Source: UBA4971 sp029551185 (GTDB lineage: Bacteria > Bacillota > SHA-98 > UBA4971). From it: a stretch of DNA of 64,000 nucleotides. This document shows, piece by piece, positions 16,430 through 25,500 of the stretch. The translations under genes and the position numbers were made by a program. Location of the stretch: positions 27,528-91,527 of the forward strand of contig DAOSZN010000006.1 of NCBI GenBank assembly GCA_035593725.1. The letters run 5' to 3'. The first letter of the stretch is position 1, and each line of letters begins with the position of its first letter. The notes under the pieces are model-generated. The model did no database searches. It had not been told where the DNA came from and worked only from the letters and a program-made list of their open reading frames with translations.

Positions 16430-17782
16430 CTAGGCCTTCATAAAGCCCCAAAGCCACTCACCTCCGCAATTCTCAGAGATACGCCGAAGCCTCGGCCTTC
16501 TTACAGTATCCTCAAGTTTTCTCATTATTAGGCGAGGAAGTGTCAACTTAGCCACACTTTCTTCAGCTACCAGGTCCACTCCGGCCAATTCGTCCTTATC
16601 AAACATAATTACCAATCTACCTACGGTCTGACCGGATACAACAGGCGCAATAAGCGGTTCATCAAGAACGATCTTCTCTTCAATAAGGTGAGCGAGATCC
16701 CGCGGAACTACAATCCTCATGTCGTCTTCAGCCATCACACTGACCTCAGGGGCCATTCCTCCTTTGACTTGAGTCTTTACAAGAGTCCGGCCTTTCTCTG
16801 CGAAAGTCATCACGTGAAACCTGTCAAAACCATAGCTGAGAAGCCTTGCGGAATCAGACCATCTGGCATCTGAATCTAAGACGACTGATATAAACTGAAC
16901 TCCACGACGGGTAGCTGACGCAACGAGACAGTAGCCGGCAGCAGCCGTAGTCCCTGTCTTTACGCCGTCCGCACCTTCAAACGACCAAAGCAACCAATTA
17001 GTGTTGGCAAGTTTACGTTTTTCCTTGAATTCCCCTTGAGTCAAAGTGACCTCCGCTTCCCGCGTGCTTACTATATCTGCAAATAAAGGATATTTCAACC
17101 CATATCGAGCCATAAGGGCCAAGTCGAATGCGGTGGAATAGTGGTTTGGATCAGTAAGGCCATGGGGGTTGGCGAATCTTGTATTCATTGCGCCAAGTTT
17201 CCGGGCTTTTAAATTCATCATTCTTACAAAGTTTCCTTCTCTGCCTGCAATATGTTCTGCGATAGCGACGCAACCGTCATTGCCTGATCTCAGCATGGTT
17301 CCGCGGATGAGATCCCCTAGTTTTATTTCCTGTCCCTTTTTGAGCCATAATGAAGATCCGGGAATACTTGCTGCATTTCCGCTGACTATAACAGTGGATT
17401 CGGTATCACCTAACTCTATGGCAAGAAGTGCGGTCATTATCTTGGTGGTGCTGGCAGGATGCATACGCATATGCTCGTTCTTCCCATAAACCACTGTGCC
17501 GGTTGTCGCCTCGATTAACACAGCTGACCTTGCTGCAAGATATGGCCCTTCAGTATAATTCGGGACATATACTACTTCAGGATACTCGCGTGTCCTCGTA
17601 TATAACCTGCCTGTCACAGGCAAAAATAAAGCTTTGCCCATAATCTCAGGGACTGTCATGGCAACACATATACAAATGACAGCAAAAAGCAGAGCCTTTC
17701 CGCGGATAATCAAATAGGTCCACCTACACTCTGCTGCCGGAATTCCCCGGAGTATCATCTCCCGGGAAAACAGCGGCAGCAT
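16430..17782 (-). CDS. D-alanyl-D-alanine carboxypeptidase (PBP5/DacF-type)
   Basis: Low-molecular-weight penicillin-binding protein that trims the terminal D-Ala of peptidoglycan stem peptides outside the membrane. The 450-residue protein has an N-terminal hydrophobic export segment (about 28-52). The catalytic SxxK motif is STTK (Ser111, Lys114), SGN is in MLRSGNDGC, and KTG is in DGVKTGTTAAAG. A PBP5-type C-terminal beta domain (about 345-420) is followed by a basic tail with a membrane-associating end. The ATG at 17782 lacks a clear ribosome site, so the exact start is uncertain. In spore formers such enzymes often serve cortex or forespore wall maturation; the specific paralogue cannot be decided. 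Confidence 0.9.
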   Translation of the reverse strand: MLPLFSREMILRGIPAAECRWTYLIIRGKALLFAVICICVAMTVPEIMGKALFLPVTGRLYTRTREYPEVVYVPNYTEGPYLAARSAVLIEATTGTVVYGKNEHMRMHPASTTKIMTALLAIELGDTESTVIVSGNAASIPGSSLWLKKGQEIKLGDLIRGTMLRSGNDGCVAIAEHIAGREGNFVRMMNLKARKLGAMNTRFANPHGLTDPNHYSTAFDLALMARYGLKYPLFADIVSTREAEVTLTQGEFKEKRKLANTNWLLWSFEGADGVKTGTTAAAGYCLVASATRRGVQFISVVLDSDARWSDSARLLSYGFDRFHVMTFAEKGRTLVKTQVKGGMAPEVSVMAEDDMRIVVPRDLAHLIEEKIVLDEPLIAPVVSGQTVGRLVIMFDKDELAGVDLVAEESVAKLTLPRLIMRKLEDTVRRPRLRRISENCGGEWLWGFMKA

Positions 17783-17888
17783 CCGTTACTATAGTAAGTC
17801 GCCCGGAATTACCCTATGCTGTCATTTACAGTCCTATGCCTTGCCAAATCCTCTGTAATTCATGTAGATCCGGCACACCTTAGAGCTC

Positions 17889-19067
17889 TTATCTTTCAAC
17901 TATGACTGCGAGACCCATACCCCCTCCGATACATAAAGTGGCAAGACCAAGGCTTACATCACGCTTTATCATCTCGTGTAACAGTGAAACGAGGATCCTT
18001 GCGCCGCTTGCCCCAATCGGATGCCCGAGTGCAATCGCGCCTCCGTTAACGTTAACTCTGTCCGGGTCCCAGCCAAGCTCCTGTCCTACTGCAAGGGATT
18101 GCACAGCAAATGCCTCGTTTGCCTCTATGAGATCGATATCATCAAGGCGCAGGTCTGCTCCGACCAGAGCTTGTCTCGTAGCAGGGACAGGTCCGATTCC
18201 CATCACTGACGGATCTACGCCTGAAGACGCGTATGACCTAATGGTAGCCATAGGCTTTGCCCCAAGTTCGGCTGCCTTATCTTTTGAGGCTATGATAAGA
18301 GCAGCTGCCCCGTCATTTATGCCGGATGCGTTGCCTGCTGTAACAGTCCCGTCTTTTTTGAAAGCAGGCCTTAGCAAGGCCAGTTTCTCCTTGGTGGTGC
18401 CGGGTCTTACATGTTCATCCCGGCAAAACACTATTGGAGCGCCTTTTCTTTGAGGAATTTCCACATGGACAATTTCGTCCTCAAATCTTCCGTCCGCTAT
18501 CGCCTTCTCGGCTTTTTGCTGGCTCCAAGCAGCGAATTCATCCTGCTCTTCCCTGCTGATGTTGTATATTTCTCCGAGGTTTTCAGCGGTAATCCCCATA
18601 TGTGTATCACCGAAGATACACCATAGGCCGTCTTGAATCATAGTATCCACGAGTTCCCCATGACCCATGCGATACCCGTATCTTGCCTTATCAAGGATAT
18701 ACGGGGCCTGGTTCATATTTTCCATGCCACCTGCTACCACCACATCTGCATCACCGCATTTGATAGCTTGAGCCGCAAGTGTTACAGCTTTGAGACCGGA
18801 ACCACATACTTTGTTTACAGTCATCGCAGGCACCTTCGTGCTTAACTTCGCTTTTATCGATGCCTGTCTGGCTGGGTTTTGGCCTTGACCTGCTTGAAGC
18901 ACATTCCCCATAATTACCTCATCAACAGTGTCCGAATTTATCCCTGCCCTCCTTACCGCTTCCTTAATAACGACTGCGCCCAGATCGGAAGCAGGCACGC
19001 CCTGGAGCGCTCCCCCAAAAGTACCTATTGCTGTCCTTACTCCGCTCAAGATTACGACCTCGCGCAT
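17889..19067 (-). CDS. Acetyl-CoA acetyltransferase (thiolase)
   Basis: Condenses two acetyl-CoA to acetoacetyl-CoA, or runs the reverse in beta-oxidation. The 392-residue length is typical of biosynthetic thiolase. The acylated cysteine is in NKVCGSGLKAV (about residue 89), the histidine in NGGAIALGHPIGASGAR (about 348), and the second catalytic cysteine in LCIGGGMGLAV (about 378). The start after AGGGAGTGG is clear. No other fatty-acid or butyrate genes are adjacent, so the direction of flux is not indicated. Confidence 0.95.
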   Translation of the reverse strand: MREVVILSGVRTAIGTFGGALQGVPASDLGAVVIKEAVRRAGINSDTVDEVIMGNVLQAGQGQNPARQASIKAKLSTKVPAMTVNKVCGSGLKAVTLAAQAIKCGDADVVVAGGMENMNQAPYILDKARYGYRMGHGELVDTMIQDGLWCIFGDTHMGITAENLGEIYNISREEQDEFAAWSQQKAEKAIADGRFEDEIVHVEIPQRKGAPIVFCRDEHVRPGTTKEKLALLRPAFKKDGTVTAGNASGINDGAAALIIASKDKAAELGAKPMATIRSYASSGVDPSVMGIGPVPATRQALVGADLRLDDIDLIEANEAFAVQSLAVGQELGWDPDRVNVNGGAIALGHPIGASGARILVSLLHEMIKRDVSLGLATLCIGGGMGLAVIVER

Positions 19068-19171
19068 CTTCAGCCACTCCCTATCCGATTAATTGTGTAA
19101 TAGGACAAACCCGGTAGGCGGGGTCCTCACTTGAGGATGAATATTCTCCTTAGTGTAGGCTATTCCTACTT

Positions 19172-19864
19172 TCAGGAAGAAATTATCGAATTATTCTGTT
19201 TTATATAATCCCCATAGTCCACTGTTATTCTGACACTTCGTCCGAAAACAAGAAATCCGGCCTCAATCTCCATTATCATCCTTTTTGGAAACCAAGCGTC
19301 ATAGGATTCGCTCCAAAAAACGACTGTAACATGTTGTCTCGGAGAAACCTCGGCCTTGGCACGCTCATTCTCGGAAAACTCGGTTTTAACCGGTATGCCT
19401 GTTTCTTGTTCCAACCAAGCAGTGCCTGTCAAGACCGTGTCTTCTCTCTGCCAGACATATTCGTACATAATGCATTGTTTGCCTTCTACGTTATTGGTCT
19501 CGCCTGTCGGATAAGCTGATATTGCCTTTTGGAACTCAGGTTCGAAAGGGCTTTTACCCACGATGTCAAGGGAGCTTGGATCAACATAGGAGCCGGCCGG
19601 AGCATCGCCATTCTCCGTTGACATGAAGTCAAGTAGGGCCTCTTCAGACTGTTCAACCTTGCCATGCTTATCTATGATCTCGATTTTAAGAACACGAAAC
19701 CCCGGGACCCATCCCTTATTCGCTTGGGCCACCTCAACAGCCTTTTGCCAGAAGGGATCTTCAATGCCTCCTCTTCCTCGGGCGCATGGGAATTTAGCAC
19801 ATGCGCTTGCTATCGACAATATCAAGAAACCGGCGCACAATTTGCGGCGATTTAAAAGAACCAA
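19172..19864 (-). CDS. Exported protein of unknown function, LolA/LppX-like fold suspected
   Basis: A 230-residue secreted or membrane-attached protein. The N-terminus is basic then hydrophobic (LLNRRKLCAGFLILSIASACAKF), a signal peptide with a cysteine in SACAK that could serve as a lipobox. The mature part is beta-rich, with EYVWQREDTVLTGTAWLEQETGIPVKTEF and a later FPKRMIMEIEAG strand. This pattern is seen in outer-membrane-lipoprotein-sorting-like (LolA-fold) proteins of Gram-positives, but the assignment is by shape only. The TTG start follows GAGGGG. It has its own promoter inside a perfect 37-bp palindrome, so it is probably tightly regulated. Confidence 0.65.
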   Translation of the reverse strand: MVLLNRRKLCAGFLILSIASACAKFPCARGRGGIEDPFWQKAVEVAQANKGWVPGFRVLKIEIIDKHGKVEQSEEALLDFMSTENGDAPAGSYVDPSSLDIVGKSPFEPEFQKAISAYPTGETNNVEGKQCIMYEYVWQREDTVLTGTAWLEQETGIPVKTEFSENERAKAEVSPRQHVTVVFWSESYDAWFPKRMIMEIEAGFLVFGRSVRITVDYGDYIKQNNSIISS

Positions 19865-19885
19865 TTGAGAACAGCCCCTCTTTGT

Positions 19886-19931
19886 TATGGTAATATATGT
19901 ATATTATACATATATTACCATATTGCATCAA
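19886..19931 (-). promoter_or_regulatory. Promoter embedded in a 37-bp perfect palindrome (operator)
   Basis: TATGGTAATATATGTATA (19886-19903) is followed by one base and its exact reverse complement (19905-19922). On the minus strand a -10 box TATAAT (19903-19908) lies at the centre, with TTGATG (19926-19931) exactly 17 bp upstream. The palindrome therefore covers the core promoter of the exported-protein gene and looks like a dimeric repressor site. It has no GC stem or T-run, so it is not a terminator. Confidence 0.7.
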
Positions 19932-20008
19932 CGTCCTTTACACCTTTATTGCCAAAAGCGTTGTCTTTGATCCCAAAGAGAAGCAATGTAGAAACCTTGC
20001 GAACCAAA

Positions 20009-22501
20009 TTAGCACTCAGTGTACCCACAGGCTACACACTTGAGGCAGCCTTCAACGTGAATTAGGTTCCACGTGCCACATGACGGACATAAACTGAATA
20101 ACTTTGCCGAGACGCTGTCCTCTTCAAAGAGGCTTGTACCCTCCTCAGCGCATCCGGCATCCTCCTCGCCGAAGCGCTCACTGAGGTACCCGGCGAGGAA
20201 TTGGCCGATAGCGTCAGGAACCGACCTGACTCTGCCGGGCCCAAACCCAATACTCCTCGACCCGCCGATCCCGGTGAGCTGGTTTGCTATCTCCTGGGGA
20301 TCGACGCCTGATCGCAGCGAGATGGATATCAGTCTTGCTATAGCTTCCGTAAACGCGCTTACATCACTGCCTGCCTTGCCGATCTGGGCAAATAGCTCTA
20401 TAGGATGGCGGTCAATCGTGTTTAAGGTGATGAAGAGCTTGCCCAGGGGAGTAGCTCTGACATCAGTAAACCCTTCCAGCCTTGACGGTCTATTTATAGG
20501 ACGAATCTTGCCCCATACACCGTTTATGCGATAATGCATGTTTGCTGCCGGTTGAGGGCAAGCACTGTCCGGAGCAGCCTCACTCTTTCCAAAATCAGGT
20601 TCTGTGCCTACAGTCAATACTTGTTCCTTGCGACTGCCGTCCCGGTAAACAGTGACCCCCTTGCAACCCAGATCATACGCAAGCCTAAATACCCTCTCCA
20701 CATCGTCTGATGTCGCTTCATTCGGGAAATTTACAGTCTTTGACACTGCGTTATCAGTGTACTTCTGAAATGCAGCTTGCATCCGGATATGCCATTCGGG
20801 TTCTATTTCATGGGCTGTGACGAATATCCTCTTCACTTCCTCCGGCACGCCCTCTACATCCGTCAAAGCGCCTCGTCTCGCAACTTCATCCATGAGGTCA
20901 TCTGAATAAAATCCCAGTTTCTTTCCATAGGCGCGAAATGCCGGGTTGACTTCACGAAGCTCAGTTCCATCCAGAACATGCCTGGTGAAAGCAAGGCTGA
21001 AGAGAGGCTCTATTCCAGAAGATGCGCCTGCTATTATGCTTATAGTCCCTGTAGGAGCAATCGTTGTTGTGGTGGCGTTCCTGACCCTCAGGCCTTCTGC
21101 CTCGCGTCTGCTCCCCTTCCAGTTGGGAAAGACTCCCCTTGTCTTGGCCAGTTCCAAGGACGCTGCCCTACTTTCTGCCTGGATGAACCCTATTAAGTCC
21201 TCGGCAAGATCCACAGCGTCTTCTGAGTCGTATAAAATGCCAAGCTGAATGAGAAGATCCGCCCATCCCATTAGCCCGAGACCTACCTTGCGATTTCCCT
21301 TATGCATAGCCTCGATTTCAGGCAATGGATATCTGCCGGCATCAATCATGTTATCCATAAAGTGGACAGCTACGTGGATTGACTCTCTCAGACCTTCCCA
21401 GTCAACCCTGGGTGAACCGTTCACTTCTCGGACAAACTTTGCCACGTTCAGAGAACCTAAATTACATGCTTCATAAGGCAACAGCATCTGTTCGCCGCAA
21501 GGGTTTGTGGCTTCGTATGTACCTACGTTAGGAGTTGGGTTAAATTCATTAAGCCGGTCAATAAAAACGATGCCCGGCTCTCCGGTTCTCCAAGCAGACT
21601 CCACTATGAGATCAAAAACATCCCTGGCCCGAAGTTTCCCCACAACTTCTTTGCTGCGGGGGTTTACGAGCTCATATTCACCGTCTTCTTCCAAGGCATC
21701 CATGAATTTCTCGGTTATGGCTACAGAAATATTGAAATTCGTCAATTGAGTTGTATCATTCTTTAAGGTAATAAACTCAAGAATATCCGGGTGATCCACG
21801 CGCAGCATCCCCATATTTGCGCCGCGTCTGACTCCACCCTGTTTTATCGCTTCTGTAGCTGCGTTGAAGACTTTCATGAAGGATATCGGACCTGACGCGA
21901 CACCGCCTGTAGTCTTTACCACATCATTCTTCGGACGCAACCGACTAAATGAAAAGCCTGTTCCTCCGCCGGATTTATGAATCAGCGCCGCATTCTTCAA
22001 TGTCTCAAAAATACTTACCATGGAATCTTCAATAGGTAAGACAAAACAGGCGCAAAGCTGTTGAAGCTCTCTTCCGGCATTACTTAGGGCAGGCGAATTC
22101 GGAAGGAACTTGCCCTCTGCCATAAGCATATAAAACCTTACAGCTGTTCGGGCAAGTTGCGGCATGTTTTCGCGCACCCTCGTCTCTATATCTTCCCACT
22201 TTCCTTCTATGAGGCCTCTGGACTCTAAATCAGAAAACCCGTTCTTCAGTGCAGCCCAGTCCCACCGGGAAAATTCCGGCACAGGCAGGGAAGCCACTTC
22301 CTCGGAAGCGGATGACTCAGTCTCATGCAAGGGATCATATAGCACGTCCATTAACGCAATATTCTTAGCAACTCTCCAAAACATCTCTCGAGGAGTCTCT
22401 ATGACTTTTCCTGATTCATCCTTGCTTAAGTAACGACTCTCGAGCACAGTCAAAGCATTATACGATAATTCGGGTTCCGGCAATGATAAACCTGACTTCA
22501 C
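20009..22501 (-). CDS. nrdJ: Adenosylcobalamin-dependent ribonucleotide reductase (class II)
   Basis: Reduces ribonucleotides to deoxyribonucleotides with a radical generated from coenzyme B12, independent of oxygen. The 830-residue protein has SNAGRELQQLCACF near residue 145 (first redox cysteine), the active-site NPCGEQ (Cys335), and a phosphate-binding ATTTTIAPTGTISIIAGASSGIEP segment. Near the C-terminus a TSCPD-like domain (about 660-760) precedes a four-cysteine ribbon, CPSC and CVAC with a terminal CGYTEC that probably re-reduces the active site. The start follows GGAGG. The gene lies 15 nt downstream of the alpha-2-macroglobulin gene, an unusual partner, and may share its promoter. 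Confidence 0.97.
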   Translation of the reverse strand: MKSGLSLPEPELSYNALTVLESRYLSKDESGKVIETPREMFWRVAKNIALMDVLYDPLHETESSASEEVASLPVPEFSRWDWAALKNGFSDLESRGLIEGKWEDIETRVRENMPQLARTAVRFYMLMAEGKFLPNSPALSNAGRELQQLCACFVLPIEDSMVSIFETLKNAALIHKSGGGTGFSFSRLRPKNDVVKTTGGVASGPISFMKVFNAATEAIKQGGVRRGANMGMLRVDHPDILEFITLKNDTTQLTNFNISVAITEKFMDALEEDGEYELVNPRSKEVVGKLRARDVFDLIVESAWRTGEPGIVFIDRLNEFNPTPNVGTYEATNPCGEQMLLPYEACNLGSLNVAKFVREVNGSPRVDWEGLRESIHVAVHFMDNMIDAGRYPLPEIEAMHKGNRKVGLGLMGWADLLIQLGILYDSEDAVDLAEDLIGFIQAESRAASLELAKTRGVFPNWKGSRREAEGLRVRNATTTTIAPTGTISIIAGASSGIEPLFSLAFTRHVLDGTELREVNPAFRAYGKKLGFYSDDLMDEVARRGALTDVEGVPEEVKRIFVTAHEIEPEWHIRMQAAFQKYTDNAVSKTVNFPNEATSDDVERVFRLAYDLGCKGVTVYRDGSRKEQVLTVGTEPDFGKSEAAPDSACPQPAANMHYRINGVWGKIRPINRPSRLEGFTDVRATPLGKLFITLNTIDRHPIELFAQIGKAGSDVSAFTEAIARLISISLRSGVDPQEIANQLTGIGGSRSIGFGPGRVRSVPDAIGQFLAGYLSERFGEEDAGCAEEGTSLFEEDSVSAKLFSLCPSCGTWNLIHVEGCLKCVACGYTEC

Positions 22502-22516
22502 AAGGATTCCTCCCGC

Positions 22517-25500
22517 CTAAATGTCGTATGCCACTGCATGAATAGGCTTGTAATAGTCTTCTGATATGAGTTCACGACTGACTGTACCGTCAATATCAAT
22601 ACTCCGCCACACCGCGACCCGGACCCCGTTTTTCCCGCCGGAAACCTTGGCATCACTGGCTCCCGCCCCTATTAGACGAGGTCTCTCCACATCTAAGACC
22701 TCAGTCGCTACTTGTACATTTCTTGGGGTGGGAAGACCTGCCTTTATCTCCACAATGAGCCTTGCGCCTTCCATACAGGCACCTATAGTGACAGGCACGT
22801 CCAGTTGATTCTTGAACCGCAAGTCAAGCCCGGCTTCGTCGCTGACTGTAGCATCTAATCCGGGAGGCACGTAATCCACAGGCTGTGAATGAGGGTGACG
22901 TTCAATAATCTCCAAGCCGGCCCTGAGGACGGCATTGTATAATGTCGTCGATACCTGGCAGATTCCCCCTGCCACCCCAGGCACGCTCTTGCCTCCTCGG
23001 ATTACCCGAGCGTCTTTGTAACCTTCGGACTTTAGTCTCGGTCCCAACACCTTGTCAAAGGAAAACACTTCCCCGGGTTGAAGCTGAAATCCGTCAATCA
23101 TTGACGCAGCAAGCGCAATATTATGATTCCGGTTCAGTTCAGGGTCTTTGACCGTAGTCGAAAAACCTGCTATGGTCGGCAATTGACACACTATCTCATA
23201 ACTCTCTGAGCTGCCATAGATGTCAGGCGCGTACATTCCCCATACCCTGGTAGGCATTACCTTGTATTCGCCTGGGCGTTCAGCTCTGATAGAATACACT
23301 ATCTCATTTTCGCCTTCCTTGAGGTAAGAGCTGAAGATTGCCAATTTTTCATCACGGATTTCTTTACGCCCATACCAGAAGTCCCAGCTGTAACTGTCGC
23401 ACGGCGTATCGACTACTTCAAATCCTGATGGAAGCGGATCTTCAACCATAATATACGTGCGAGGCCTATCCGTATTTATGGTAATCCTGACTGTTATTTC
23501 ATCCCCTTGATTTACAGGGCCTGTAATAGGTTCATAAGTATCGCTTCCCTTGACTTTGCGATAGTATCCGCGCCTTACGCAAATGCCGTTTTCCTCAGGG
23601 GCCAGGGATTGAGAGGGAGTGTAGTGCTTGCATGCGACAGAATAATAAAGTCTTCCCTTGCCCGACTTCTGAATGACAAGTTCATTCTTGCCTGGAATCA
23701 GCTGTTTGGGATCGATCTCTATTATCGTTTCCTTGTCCCACACGTGTTTCCCGGTAAACCTCGTCCTTTCAACACGTTTCCCGTTGAGCCGAGCGGTAGC
23801 GGTAATATTCGGCGAGATCTCATCGCGGAGTTTCATGTATTCAGTCAAAGCCATAATAGCGATTGCTGTGTCTTTAGTGGAACTCCAGGCATTGCCAGAG
23901 CGCGTCTCTGATAACCATCTCACAACGCCAGGTGCTGAAGGATTGTCAGGATCTACAGCTAACATGGCCAAAAGCGCATACGCAGTAGTCTCTACACGAT
24001 TGTCAGCGAAGTACCACTCGAAAGAAGAAGCCTCCCAGTAAGTCCTGGTATCATCACCACGCGAACGATTCAGAAGATCATCTAACACTATCTTAGCGTC
24101 TTTCTCTCTCTCCACATTCTTCAGGGTCAGGGCAAGAAAGGCTAAGGAGCAATTGGAAAGCTCATTACGCCTATCTATCATCTCATCGAGACGAGGTAGG
24201 ACTTTCTCCCCCACCTCGGACATGACGAACAAATTATAGACGAGCTCATCAACATTTCGCGGATTATTAAGGAACCTGCCAAGGGCTTTCTTACCCCGCA
24301 TAAGCACCCCGTTATCCACCCGGAAACCGGCGTTCTTGGCGAGATTAAGACCATATACTGCGTACGCTGTCATCCTTGCGTTCGGCTCGTCGTACTCCCA
24401 CCAACCCCAGCCGTCTTCATAATGCTGGTATCTGTATATTCTGGCAAGACCTGCTTCCACCATTTTCGGAAGGTCTTTCGAGACTTCCGGCATTTCAATG
24501 CCAAGCTCATTCAGGGTCTTAGATACGATAATATTAGGAAGAAATGAGTTCATGGTCTGCTCTAAACATCCGTAAGGATAAGACGTAAGGTATTCAAGCG
24601 CCCCCAGGGCAGTAGCAGCCACAGACGGAGCGAGTCTTACTTCCACGCTCACCGTGTTATCCAGCACGTCTTCGGGGATATCGAATTCTATCTTCGCCTC
24701 TCCGTCTTGAATTGGATCATCTCCTACCTCACCGCCTTGAAATACCTGAGTCTGTTTGCCAAAAGGCAGCACAGGCACGTTGATTTCCAGAGCGTCCCTC
24801 ATCCTTCCTGCATTTATAGACGCTGTAAACTTGGCGACACCCACCTTATCACATGTGATCTTCCAGTCTAAGGTAGCCTTGTCGCCAGGTGCCAGACTGA
24901 CACTGCGCTCATCCCCATCAGTCACTTTCACCCCGTCAGCTTTAAGATTAACCTTCGCGTCTATCTCCTTCGCCGTATAGTTGTGAACTATGGTGGACAC
25001 GTAAGTCGTATCACCAAAAGTAAAGAATCTCGGTGCAGCCAACCTGACAATGAGATCCTTCGTGGTTATCACGTCATAAGTCGCAGATCCTACTTGAGTC
25101 GCTAAGGTATGCGCCTTCACAGTCGCTCTCCATGTAGTTAACGAATCAGGCATAGTGAAAGTCACTTTCGCCGTGCCTTTCCTATCAGTCAGGACTGTAG
25201 GCGCCCAAAAGGCTGTATCAGGAAAATCCTTACGGACATCCGAAGCATCCGCCTCCTTGTCTGCGCCACCATAGTACCACCGTGGGAAAGAGTAGTTTGT
25301 GATCGTTCTGTTCCAGATTGATCCGTAGAATGCCTTTCTGATATCAGGCATAAGCTCTCTTTGGATAGCATATATGGATGCATCCACAACACCTAAGGAG
25401 ACTTCCGCCTGTACAGGATTGCCTCCATGGTCACACGTCTTAATCGTATAAGACGCCTTCTCACCCGGGCCATATGTCTCTTTGTCAGGCATGATTGATA

